Source: UBA1715 sp045615765
GTDB taxonomy: Bacteria > Bacteroidota > Bacteroidia > Bacteroidales > UBA1715
Reading direction: 5' to 3'
Length of the DNA: 64,000 nucleotides
Assembly (NCBI GenBank): GCA_045615765.1
Contig: JAZLFM010000048.1
Location: forward strand, 1 to 64,000
Below are positions 16,129 to 24,086 of the stretch, piece by piece. Made by a program: the position numbers and the translations under genes. The notes beneath the pieces were generated by a model that worked only from the letters and a program-made list of their open reading frames with translations, had not been told where the DNA came from and ran no database searches. Numbering within the stretch: position 1 is the stretch's first letter; every line of letters starts with the position of its first letter.

Positions 16129-17382
16129 ATGAAAACAACAATTCCAATTTTCGTATGTGCTTCGTTCTTACTGATGTCGTGTGCATCGTTAGAGTCTTTT
16201 AATGCACAGTACACCGATGTTACAGAACCCGATGTTGTGAATACGTATGCAGTACCTGCGTCGTCTTTTGAACCTGCAGAAGATGTTGTAACAGATGCAG
16301 CTGATGCTGAAACCACACAAAATCCTGAAACGGATGTGGTGGAATCTGATGTCGATTATTCGGTTTTCGATGACGACTACTATTATTCTCGTCGTCTTAT
16401 GAATTCGTATGATCCTACTTGGGATGTGTCGTTCAGAATTGGTGGTCCTTTCTGGAGTATCGGATATTATCCTTACGGTCGTCATTATTATCGTACATAC
16501 TATTATTACGACAGATACAATTATTGGTATCCGTATTCTTATTCATATAATTATTGGTACCCATATCATTATGACTATTACTATTGGCACCGTCCTCATT
16601 ACTATCATCACTATTATGATTATCATCGTCCATATTATCATAAATACTACAACCATCGTCCTCCAGTGAGTCATTATTATGGTAATCACGGTTATGATTC
16701 TCATAGAAATACATCTGCTCGTTCAACTGTTAGTACAAGAGATGCTGGTGCGTCGGTTCGCTCTACAGCTCCAGGAACTAAGAGCTCTTCTACGACATAT
16801 GGACCAGCAAATTCAAATCGTTCGGCTTCGACAAGAAGTGGTGCGCCAACAACGGTGAAAAGTGATAATAGCTCTGTTAGAACAAGTTCTGCACCAGTTA
16901 ATTCAACTCGTGGAACATCTACACGAAGTGGCTCTACTACGACTGTAAAAAGTGGAACAACACCTTCGTCTAGAACGGGAGTTTCTACAAGTTCTTCAAC
17001 AAGAACAAGTACAACGCCTGCTAGTTCTTCTCGTGGAACGACATCAAGTTCTGTAACGACAAAGAGTGGAAGTACTTCATCATCTTCTTCTACAAGAACT
17101 ACAAGTCCGTCACGAACATATAGTAGTGGTACAACCAGTTCTTCTTCTCGCTCGTATGGAACATCATCTTCGAGTTCTTCTAGCTCTCGTAGTTCATCTA
17201 CAAGAACTAGTAGCTCTAGTACAACAAAGAGTTCTTCGGTGAGACCAAGTAGTAGCTCGTCGCACAGTTCTTCAAGTAGCTATTCTTCTCACTCTTCGAG
17301 CAGCAGGCCAAGTAGTAGTTCTTCACGAAGCAGTTCGTCAAGTAGCTCTTCGTCACGTAGTTCGCAATCAAGTCGTAGATAA
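16129..17382 (+). CDS. Lipoprotein with Tyr/His-rich and Ser/Thr/Arg-rich low-complexity regions
   Basis: A 417-aa predicted lipoprotein. The signal peptide ends in the lipobox LLMSC (Cys18), so it is lipid-anchored, probably in the outer membrane. Residues of about 80-190 are extremely rich in Tyr, His and Trp (repeats such as YYYDRYNYWYPY and HYDYYYWHRPHYYHHY). From about 200 to the end the protein is almost only Ser, Thr, Arg and small residues, ending SSRSSQSSRR. I know no defined family. A near-perfect GGAGG ribosome-binding site lies 8 bp before the ATG at 16129, which is uncommon for these genomes. Possible roles are metal or polyphenol binding, or a cell-surface spacer; both are guesses. 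Long reading frames on the other strand here are shadows of the repeats. Confidence 0.8.
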   Translation: MKTTIPIFVCASFLLMSCASLESFNAQYTDVTEPDVVNTYAVPASSFEPAEDVVTDAADAETTQNPETDVVESDVDYSVFDDDYYYSRRLMNSYDPTWDVSFRIGGPFWSIGYYPYGRHYYRTYYYYDRYNYWYPYSYSYNYWYPYHYDYYYWHRPHYYHHYYDYHRPYYHKYYNHRPPVSHYYGNHGYDSHRNTSARSTVSTRDAGASVRSTAPGTKSSSTTYGPANSNRSASTRSGAPTTVKSDNSSVRTSSAPVNSTRGTSTRSGSTTTVKSGTTPSSRTGVSTSSSTRTSTTPASSSRGTTSSSVTTKSGSTSSSSSTRTTSPSRTYSSGTTSSSSRSYGTSSSSSSSSRSSSTRTSSSSTTKSSSVRPSSSSSHSSSSSYSSHSSSSRPSSSSSRSSSSSSSSSRSSQSSRR

Positions 17383-17396
17383 TTACAAAAGTTTAT

Positions 17397-17404
17397 TATA
17401 TTTG
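17397..17404 (+). promoter_or_regulatory. -7 promoter box of the FadL-like barrel gene
   Basis: TATATTTG matches TAnnTTTG and ends 16 bp before the ATG at 17421. Confidence 0.6.
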
Positions 17405-17420
17405 CAAAAAATAATTTGTT

Positions 17421-18869
17421 ATGAAGAAAGTAAGTTTATTGATGTTGAGTTTCTTGGGAGCGATAGCTTTGCAAGCTCAAGATTATACTGATGCATTGCG
17501 CTATGGCGAATCTTTTGTAGAAGGAAATGGTCGTTATATGGCAATGGGAGGAGCAACAACAGCTCTAGGCGGAAATGTTGGTTCGTTGAGCGTTAACCCT
17601 GCTGGATCAGCTGTTTTCAAGAAAAGCGTGTTTGAATTGTCTCCATCATATCAATATACAAAATCTGAAAACCATTATACAGGATATGATAAAGCTTTTG
17701 CAAGTAAAATTCGTATCCCTAGTTTAGGTTTGGTTGCATATAAACCAATGAAACAAAATTCTGTGTTTGTTTCTGGTTTGTCGTTTGCATTTGCAATGAA
17801 TGCACAAAATCGTTATGATGAAACGATAAAATACACAACTAAAAATGCTACAAATTCCTTGACGGATGATTTTGTTCGTTTGGCATCAAATAACAAATGG
17901 TATGATAACTACAATACATTAGCTTGGAATTCATATTTGTTGGATTCTTTGTCTGATGGAACTATTTACTCTGATTATATAAAAGATGGAGTATATGGTC
18001 AATATCAAGATGCAACAATCGACAGAACTGGTGTAAAACGTGAATATTTATTCAATTTCGGTGTTGATTTCTCAGAATGGGTTTTTATAGGTGCTGATTT
18101 GGTTTTCGAAAATATCGCATATAGCGAAACGAAAAAAATTACAGAAAAAGACAAAAACGACAATTTAGAATATTTGAATAGTTTCACATATACTGAAAAC
18201 TTAGAAGCTACAGGTAATGGTGTCGGTGGAAAATTTGGTATCTTGGCTAGACCAATCGAATACATCCGTATCGGTGCTGCTGTACATACTCCAATCAAGT
18301 ATAATATTAGTGAAGACTATGAATCGCGTATTGTTGCTAATTACGATAAGCCAATAAACGCAGACGGTAAAACACAAGTATCTAGTAAATATACTTCGTC
18401 AAATAGTTATAAGGTTGCTCAACCTGCTAAATTTGTTGGATCTCTTGGATTCGTTTACAAGAATATTGCAAATGTAGGCGTAGATATTGAAACAATGAAT
18501 TTCTCAAACAGTATGTTTGAAGCAGATTTTGATATATCTGATGCGAATGAAACAATAGATACTACACTTGGTAAAGTTACGAACTTAAAATGTGGTGGTG
18601 AATTCCGCTATGGTCCATTTACTTTCCGTGCAGGATATGCAATGTATGGTAATCCTTATAAGAATGTAAGTGGTGACAATTTCTATCGTAACGATTATTC
18701 TGCAGGTGTTGGCCTTGCAACAAACACAATGTATTGTGATTTGTCTTGGTTGCGTGCAAAAACAAAACAAAATAATACTTTGTATAAAAACTTAGCTGGT
18801 GATGATTTGACAGCTAACTCAACATTAAAACGCGATTATATAACTATCACTTTTGGTGTTAAGTTCTAA
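17421..18869 (+). CDS. OmpP1/FadL/TodX family outer membrane transport protein
   Basis: A 482-aa predicted outer membrane barrel with signal peptide MKKVSLLMLSFLGAIALQAQ. The early segment MAMGGATTALGGNVGSLSVNPAG contains the conserved NPA motif of FadL-type proteins, which lies in the plug region. Strand-like repeats continue to the C-terminal FGVKF, ending in Phe, which suits BamA recognition. FadL relatives move hydrophobic compounds across the outer membrane; the ligand here is unknown. It is a single gene with its own promoter and terminator. Confidence 0.85.
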   Translation: MKKVSLLMLSFLGAIALQAQDYTDALRYGESFVEGNGRYMAMGGATTALGGNVGSLSVNPAGSAVFKKSVFELSPSYQYTKSENHYTGYDKAFASKIRIPSLGLVAYKPMKQNSVFVSGLSFAFAMNAQNRYDETIKYTTKNATNSLTDDFVRLASNNKWYDNYNTLAWNSYLLDSLSDGTIYSDYIKDGVYGQYQDATIDRTGVKREYLFNFGVDFSEWVFIGADLVFENIAYSETKKITEKDKNDNLEYLNSFTYTENLEATGNGVGGKFGILARPIEYIRIGAAVHTPIKYNISEDYESRIVANYDKPINADGKTQVSSKYTSSNSYKVAQPAKFVGSLGFVYKNIANVGVDIETMNFSNSMFEADFDISDANETIDTTLGKVTNLKCGGEFRYGPFTFRAGYAMYGNPYKNVSGDNFYRNDYSAGVGLATNTMYCDLSWLRAKTKQNNTLYKNLAGDDLTANSTLKRDYITITFGVKF

Positions 18870-18890
18870 AATCCACTGAAAACTACCATT

Positions 18891-18924
18891 GGGGGCGATT
18901 TCCGAAACGGGGTCGCCCTTTTTT
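18891..18924 (+). terminator. Rho-independent terminator after the FadL-like gene
   Basis: GGGCGAT (18893-18899) pairs with GTCGCCC (18912-18918), including one G-U pair, and is followed by a T-run. Confidence 0.8.
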
Positions 18925-19004
18925 ATTGTAAATAAGTGGTTAATAAAATGTAGGGTACTAATCATAACAACTTTTGTTTTTTTATACTTTTACTAAAAAA
19001 AGAT

Positions 19005-19823
19005 ATGATTGCGGATTGTGTATCAAATATGGTTCTAAGGAATGGAGAAATGGTCTCTGCTTCTTCGGTGGAAATTCCTAAAAATGCCGTCGTGATTTAT
19101 GATGTACTTCGTGTAATGGATACCGTACCGCTTTATTTGGAAGATCATTCGGACCGTTTTTTCAATTCGTTTATTTTGTCTGGAAGAGAAAAACCGTTTG
19201 CTGAAACAATTTTCTCTGATAACATTCGTGAATTTATAAGACAGACAGCTTTAGTAGAGGGAAATATCCGTTGTGTATATAGTATTGCCGATGAATCACA
19301 ATTCTTGGTATATGAAATAAAACATTCATATCCTACAAAAGAAATGTATGCGCAAGGTGTTGTATGTGGAACCTTTCAAGGAGAACGATCGAATCCGAAT
19401 GTTAAGCAGGAAGCGGCAGTGAAAACTAATGCCTATAAGAAAATTGCAGAAACAGGAGTTTATGAAGTTTTGCTTGTGGATATGCAAGGTAATGTTACAG
19501 AAGGAAGTAAATCAAATACTTTTTTTGTAAAGGATAATAAAGTTATTACCGCTTTGGCTGAAGATGTTTTATGTGGAATTACTCGTTTACAGATTTTAGA
19601 TATTATCAGGGATTTACAAATTCCACTGGAAGAACGCAAAATATCTTTAAATGAAATTTCCAATTTTGATGCTGCGTTTGTATCGGGTACTTCGCCAAAA
19701 GTTTTACCGATTTCTGCTATAGAAGACAGAAAATATGATGTCGCAAATTCTGTTGTGAAACGAATAGCTGCAGCATACGACGCACAAATTGCTCAATATA
19801 TACAAGAACATAAAAATAAATAA
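19005..19823 (+). CDS. Class IV aminotransferase (branched-chain/D-amino acid/ADC lyase family)
   Basis: A 272-aa PLP enzyme of fold type IV. Landmarks are VVIYDVLRVMDTVPLYLEDHSDRFFNS at the N-terminus, the PLP lysine in VKTNAYKKIAE, the conserved glutamate EGSKSNTFFV, GITRLQILDI and the FVSGTSPKVLPIS phosphate loop. The fold is certain. The substrate is not: D-amino acid transaminase, branched-chain transaminase and aminodeoxychorismate lyase are all possible. D-alanine:D-alanine ligase follows 56 bp downstream, which makes D-amino acid supply for peptidoglycan an attractive but unproven guess. Confidence 0.82.
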   Translation: MIADCVSNMVLRNGEMVSASSVEIPKNAVVIYDVLRVMDTVPLYLEDHSDRFFNSFILSGREKPFAETIFSDNIREFIRQTALVEGNIRCVYSIADESQFLVYEIKHSYPTKEMYAQGVVCGTFQGERSNPNVKQEAAVKTNAYKKIAETGVYEVLLVDMQGNVTEGSKSNTFFVKDNKVITALAEDVLCGITRLQILDIIRDLQIPLEERKISLNEISNFDAAFVSGTSPKVLPISAIEDRKYDVANSVVKRIAAAYDAQIAQYIQEHKNK

Positions 19824-19879
19824 TCGTAATGACAAGGTTTCCCCCTTGCCTTTGTAAATGACTAAATTTAAATAAAAAT

Positions 19880-20866
19880 ATGAAACAGAAAATTGCAGTT
19901 GTAGGAGGTAGTTTCTCTTCGGAATCTGATATTTCAAAAAATAGTGCGATTCAGGTATGTGGTATGATTGATAAAAATCAATATGATGCATACCCTGTTT
20001 TTATCTCTCATGATGAATGGATGGTACAAACACCTGATGGTGAGTTCCCAATTAATAAAAGTGATTTCTCTTTTGAATATAAAGGAGAAAAAATCAAATT
20101 TGATTGTGTGTACAATTCAATTCATGGAACTCCTGGTGAAGATGGAAAAATGCCAGGCTATTGGGAATTAATGGGTATTCCATATACAAGTTGTGGCGTT
20201 TTCTCTGGTTCGTTGACATTCAATAAATATGCGACAAAAACATTCTTAAAGTCTTTTGGTGTGAAAACAGCAGATGCAGTTTTACTTCGTCCAAATGATA
20301 CAATTGATGTTCAGGCTATAATTGAAAAAGTTGGATTACCATGTTTCGTGAAACCAAACAATGGTGGTTCTAGTTTTGGTGTTTCAAAAGTAAAAACTGA
20401 AGACGCGATGATTCCTGCAATTCAAAAGGCTTTTGAAGAAGATACTGAAGTTATTATCGAACGATTTGTAAAAGGAATCGAAGTCTCTGTTGGTGTGTAC
20501 GAAGTTGAAGATGGAGTACATGTGTTGCCTATTACAGAAATTCAAACGAAGAATGAATTTTTTGATTATCAAGCAAAATATGAAGCTGGTTATAGTCAAG
20601 AAATAACACCTGCTGAATTGCCTGTACATATAACTGCTGCTTGCAAGGAAATGACGGCAAAAATCTATAAATATCTTGATTGTTTTGGTATTTGTCGTGT
20701 TGATTTCATTATTACAAAAAATGGTGATATGAATTTCTTAGAAATCAATACTAATCCAGGAATGAGTAAAGCTAGTATTGTCCCAAAACAAATGAGAGCA
20801 GAGGGATTAAATGAAGGTGATGTATTTACAGCGATTATAAAAAGAGCTTTATCTAAAAGAAAATAA
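19880..20866 (+). CDS. ddl: D-alanine--D-alanine ligase
   Basis: A 328-aa ATP-grasp ligase that makes D-Ala-D-Ala for peptidoglycan. The N-terminal GGSFSSESDIS, IHGTPGEDGKMPGYWEL, CFVKPNNGGSSFGVSKV and the metal/ATP site VDFIITKNGDMNFLEINTNP followed by GMSKASIVPKQ are standard Ddl motifs. It sits 56 bp after the class IV aminotransferase and may be co-transcribed with it. Confidence 0.96.
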   Translation: MKQKIAVVGGSFSSESDISKNSAIQVCGMIDKNQYDAYPVFISHDEWMVQTPDGEFPINKSDFSFEYKGEKIKFDCVYNSIHGTPGEDGKMPGYWELMGIPYTSCGVFSGSLTFNKYATKTFLKSFGVKTADAVLLRPNDTIDVQAIIEKVGLPCFVKPNNGGSSFGVSKVKTEDAMIPAIQKAFEEDTEVIIERFVKGIEVSVGVYEVEDGVHVLPITEIQTKNEFFDYQAKYEAGYSQEITPAELPVHITAACKEMTAKIYKYLDCFGICRVDFIITKNGDMNFLEINTNPGMSKASIVPKQMRAEGLNEGDVFTAIIKRALSKRK

Positions 20867-20890
20867 AAGGTAAACATATTTTATATGTAT

Positions 20891-20922
20891 AAAAAGACGT
20901 AGCAATGCTGCGTCTTTTTTTT
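20891..20922 (+). terminator. Rho-independent terminator after ddl
   Basis: AAGACGTAGC and GCTGCGTCTT form a stem with one G-U pair, a 2-nt AA..T-type loop and an eight-T tail. Confidence 0.85.
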
Positions 20923-20972
20923 GTTTGTATATAGTTTTTCGCTTTATACGATTGTGGAAGAAAGTTTTTTCG

Positions 20973-20980
20973 TATTTTTG
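20973..20980 (+). promoter_or_regulatory. -7 promoter box of the yifB/comM gene
   Basis: TATTTTTG matches TAnnTTTG; a TTG 18 bp upstream (20952-20954) may be the -33 element. Confidence 0.6.
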
Positions 20981-20994
20981 ACTTGAAAAAGCCG

Positions 20995-21010
20995 GACATG
21001 GAAACATGTC
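20995..21010 (+). other. Leader hairpin with GAAA tetraloop before yifB/comM
   Basis: GACATG and CATGTC form a 6-bp stem closed by a GAAA (GNRA) loop in the 5' leader, 24 bp before the ATG at 21035. GNRA hairpins are stable and can affect translation or RNA decay. Its role here is unknown. Confidence 0.5.
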
Positions 21011-21034
21011 AAAACATAACGAAAAAACAAAACT

Positions 21035-22570
21035 ATGTTAGTAAAAACATTTGGAGGTGCCGTCAATGGTATTGACGCGCGTATTATTACCGTGGAAACA
21101 GATATTGTTAGCGGTGTCAATTTTTATTTAGTGGGACTGCCAGATAGTGCAGTAAAAGAAAGTCAGCAACGGATAGAATCAGCTTTACGGAGTGTTGGGT
21201 ACCAATTGCCCGGAAGAAAAATTACGATCAATATGGCTCCTGCCGATATTCGTAAAGAAGGTACAGCCTACGATTTAACTTTGGCAATAGGTATTTTATC
21301 TGCCTCGAAGCAAATATCTGCAGAAGCTGTTGGTGATTACATAATTATGGGTGAATTGTCGTTGGATGGTGGAGTACATAGGATTTGTGGTGCTTTATCA
21401 ATGGCAATAGAAGCTCGTAAGTATGGATTTAAAGGTTTTATCTTGCCGAAAGAAAATGCTCGTGAAGCCGCTGTTGTAAATGATTTAGATGTATATGGTG
21501 TTGAAAATATAAGTGAAGTTATAGATTTCTTTGAAGGAAAGAAATCATTAGAGAAAACGGTAATAAATACTCGAGAAGAGTTCTTTAAACATGTACAAAC
21601 ATGTTCGTTTGACTTTGCTGATGTAAAAGGGCAGGAGAATGTAAAGCGTGCAATGGAAATTGCGGCATCAGGGGGACATAATATTATTATGATTGGTCCT
21701 CCTGGAGCAGGTAAGACAATGATAGCCAAAAGAATAGTTTCTATACTTCCTCCGTTAACATTGCATGAAGCGTTGGAAACGACAAAAATACATTCTGTCG
21801 CTGGTAAATTAGGAGGGCATATTTCTTTAATGACAGAGCGACCTTTTCGTTCCCCGCATCATACGGTGAGTGATGTAGCATTGGTTGGAGGAGGAACTTA
21901 TCCTCAGCCAGGTGAAATTTCTTTAGCTCATAATGGCGTTTTGTTTCTTGATGAATTGCCAGAATTTAAACGGCAAGTGTTGGAAGTTATGCGACAACCT
22001 TTGGAAGATAGGCATATAAATATCTCTCGTGCAAAGTTTACGGTCGATTATCCTGCAAGTTTTATGTTAATAGCTTCCATGAATCCTTGTCCGTGTGGCT
22101 ATTACAATCACCCAGAAAAAGCATGCGTTTGTAGTCCTGGTGTTGTGCAGAAATATTTGAATCGCATCTCAGGACCTCTTTTAGATAGAATAGATATACA
22201 TATAGAAGTTGTTCCGGTTCCATTTAAAGAACTTTCAAAAAAATCGCAGGAAGAATCAAGTCAGGAAATTCGTGAACGAGTTGTACGATGTAGGGAAATT
22301 CAACAAAAACGCTTTGAACAATTGCCTATACATTGCAATGCTCAAATGGATGCAAAAATGATTCGTACCTTTTGTGTTTTGAATGAAGAATGTCAGTCTA
22401 TTTTAAAAACAGCAATGGAAAAACTAGGGTTGTCGGCACGAGCCTATGATAGAATTATAAAGGTTTCGCGTACGATAGCTGATTTAGCAGGGTCAGAACA
22501 AATTCAGGCAGAGCATCTATCGGAAGCTATTCAATATAGAAGTTTAGATAGGGAACATTGGGCAGGGTAA
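21035..22570 (+). CDS. YifB/ComM family Mg-chelatase-like AAA+ ATPase
   Basis: A 511-aa protein with the three-part ComM layout. The N-terminal ribosomal S5-fold-like domain spans residues 1-170 (FYLVGLPDSAVKESQQR, GRKITINMAPADIRKEG). The AAA+ domain has Walker A GPPGAGKTMIAKRI near 228, Walker B LFLDELPEF, and the zinc-like CPCGYYNHPEKACVCSP. A C-terminal Mg-chelatase-related region follows (GLSARAYDRIIKVSRTIADL). Members promote branch migration during natural transformation or are of uncertain function. No competence genes are nearby. Confidence 0.94.
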   Translation: MLVKTFGGAVNGIDARIITVETDIVSGVNFYLVGLPDSAVKESQQRIESALRSVGYQLPGRKITINMAPADIRKEGTAYDLTLAIGILSASKQISAEAVGDYIIMGELSLDGGVHRICGALSMAIEARKYGFKGFILPKENAREAAVVNDLDVYGVENISEVIDFFEGKKSLEKTVINTREEFFKHVQTCSFDFADVKGQENVKRAMEIAASGGHNIIMIGPPGAGKTMIAKRIVSILPPLTLHEALETTKIHSVAGKLGGHISLMTERPFRSPHHTVSDVALVGGGTYPQPGEISLAHNGVLFLDELPEFKRQVLEVMRQPLEDRHINISRAKFTVDYPASFMLIASMNPCPCGYYNHPEKACVCSPGVVQKYLNRISGPLLDRIDIHIEVVPVPFKELSKKSQEESSQEIRERVVRCREIQQKRFEQLPIHCNAQMDAKMIRTFCVLNEECQSILKTAMEKLGLSARAYDRIIKVSRTIADLAGSEQIQAEHLSEAIQYRSLDREHWAG

Positions 22571-22611
22571 AAAGAATTTATTGTTTTCAAGCAAAGTGAT
22601 AGAAAAATGAC

Positions 22612-22619
22612 TATCTTTG
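22612..22619 (+). promoter_or_regulatory. -7 promoter box of the hicA-hicB locus
   Basis: TATCTTTG matches TAnnTTTG and ends 9 bp before the hicA ATG, so the mRNA would be nearly leaderless. The toxin-antitoxin promoter is intact although hicA is interrupted. Confidence 0.6.
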
Positions 22620-22628
22620 TGATGGGGT

Positions 22629-22823
22629 ATGAAAATAAATGAATTGAAGAAAAAACTTCGTTCTTTAGGATGCTGTCTGGAAAGGGAGGGTGGAAATCAT
22701 GAATGATGGTATAATCCGATATCTCGAAAGCATTTTACACTTCCTCGACATGGTGCTCAAGAAGTTCCTAAAGGAACATTGAAAAAAATAGAAGAACAAT
22801 GTGGTTTAAAAATAGATAAATAG
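22629..22823 (+). pseudogene. hicA: HicA toxin gene interrupted by an in-frame TGA at codon 26
   Basis: The frame from the ATG at 22629 encodes a HicA mRNA interferase: MKINELKKKLRSLGCCLERE, then GGNH (the active-site histidine region), a TGA codon at 22704-22706, then WYNPISRKHFTLPRHGAQEV followed by PKGTLKKIEEQCGLKIDK and TAG. The match resumes in the same frame on both sides of the TGA with no indel, so one base change or a recoding event explains it. Without readthrough only a 25-residue stub is made. The 64-codon length and the 2-bp gap to hicB are normal for the family. Confidence 0.85.
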
Positions 22824-22825
22824 AT

Positions 22826-23215
22826 ATGGAACAAATTGTTGCTGTAATAGAACGAGGTGATGATGGAAAGTATTCTGTTTATATGCAGGAGACAGAATAT
22901 GATTTTGCATTATTTGGATTTGGGGAAACTGTAGAGCAGGCAAAAAATGATTTTTTGTCATCTTATGCGGATTTGAAATCATTTAAATCTGTTCCTAATT
23001 TTGAGTTTGTTTTTAAATACGATGTTGCAAGTTTTTTGGAAGCATATAGTAAGAAATTGAGTCTTACTGGATTGCAAGCAATAACAGGTATAAATAGAAA
23101 ACAATTGAGCCATTATCTTACAGGGCATAGAAAACCTTCAGCTTCAACAGTGAAAAAAATCCAAGAAGGTATAACTTTGTTTTCTCAAGAATTGCAAGAA
23201 GTTTCTTTTGAATAA
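22826..23215 (+). CDS. hicB: HicB-like antitoxin with XRE-type DNA-binding domain
   Basis: A 129-aa antitoxin. The N-terminal half (AVIERGDDGKYSVYMQETEYD, GFGETVEQAKNDF) is the partial RNase H-like HicB fold that binds HicA. The C-terminal half has a helix-turn-helix (LTGLQAITGINRKQLSHYL followed by TGHRKPSASTVKKIQ) for autoregulation. It is intact although the adjacent toxin is interrupted, leaving an orphan antitoxin unless hicA is read through. The HAD gene starts 1 bp after its stop. Confidence 0.88.
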   Translation: MEQIVAVIERGDDGKYSVYMQETEYDFALFGFGETVEQAKNDFLSSYADLKSFKSVPNFEFVFKYDVASFLEAYSKKLSLTGLQAITGINRKQLSHYLTGHRKPSASTVKKIQEGITLFSQELQEVSFE

Positions 23216-23216
23216 T

Positions 23217-24086
23217 ATGACTATGATAACAAAACCTACGGTAGCATTAATATACGATTTTGATGGAACGCTTTCTCCGCATAATATGCAGGAATATGAT
23301 TTCCTTAAAGAAATAGGAATTAAAAATAAAGATGATTTTTGGAAAGAGGTTGATGCTTTAGTTAAAACACATAACGCAAGCAATATCTTGTGTTATATGA
23401 AATTAATGATAGATAAATCTCGTGCTGCAGGAAAAAGTATTCGCCGAAATGCGTTTGTGGAGTATGGAAAAAGCGTTGATTTATACAATGGAGTAGAAGA
23501 GTGGTTTGATTTGGTCGAAGAATTAGCAAAAAAACATAATGTTATTGTAGAACATTATATCAATTCCTCTGGTTTGAAGGAAATGATAGAGGGCACAAAA
23601 ATCGCATCTAAGTTCAAACAAATTTATGCTTGTTCTTTCTTGTATAATATTGATGGGATTGCAGAATGGCCAGCAGTAGCTGTTGATTTCACAACAAAAA
23701 CGCAGTTCTTGTTCATGATTAATAAAGGAATTGCAAATATTAGTGAAAATTACCGGGTAAATGAGTATAAGAAGGAGGCGGATAGACCGGTACCTTTTAA
23801 ACATATGATATATTTTGGAGATGGTGAAACGGATGTCCCTTGTATGAGAATGATTAAATCGTATGGAGGCAATTCTATAGCTATTTATCCGAGTCGGAAT
23901 AAAGATAAGAAAGAGACTGCAAAGAAATTGATACACGATGGTCGTGTAAATTTTGCCTGTGTGGCAGATTATACAAAAGATGGTGAAATCTATAAAATTG
24001 TAGATGCAATTCTTTCTCAGATTCGTTCGAATTATGCCTTTGATCAATTGGAGCAACAAAATTGTGGTAAACTAACAAAAGAATGA
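23217..24086 (+). CDS. HAD superfamily phosphatase
   Basis: A 289-aa haloacid dehalogenase-fold hydrolase. Motif I is LIYDFDGTLSP near residue 10, a helical cap follows, and motif III/IV is IYFGDGETDVPCMRMI, with the acidic metal ligands. I use the ATG at 23217; the slightly earlier TTG overlaps the hicB stop. It overlaps topB by four bases (ATGA). The phosphate ester it cleaves cannot be told from the sequence. Confidence 0.85.
   Translation: MTMITKPTVALIYDFDGTLSPHNMQEYDFLKEIGIKNKDDFWKEVDALVKTHNASNILCYMKLMIDKSRAAGKSIRRNAFVEYGKSVDLYNGVEEWFDLVEELAKKHNVIVEHYINSSGLKEMIEGTKIASKFKQIYACSFLYNIDGIAEWPAVAVDFTTKTQFLFMINKGIANISENYRVNEYKKEADRPVPFKHMIYFGDGETDVPCMRMIKSYGGNSIAIYPSRNKDKKETAKKLIHDGRVNFACVADYTKDGEIYKIVDAILSQIRSNYAFDQLEQQNCGKLTKE

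Noticed and set aside
16189..16726. Long ORFs on both strands within the Tyr/His-rich lipoprotein gene
   Set aside because: They are frame shadows of repetitive codons and lack start context; the lipoprotein frame has a lipobox and a ribosome-binding site.
22704..22706. Genome-wide reassignment of TGA, from the TGA in hicA
   Set aside because: Other genes in the window end at TGA (1-378 and 23217-24086) and Trp is encoded by TGG throughout, so standard code is used.
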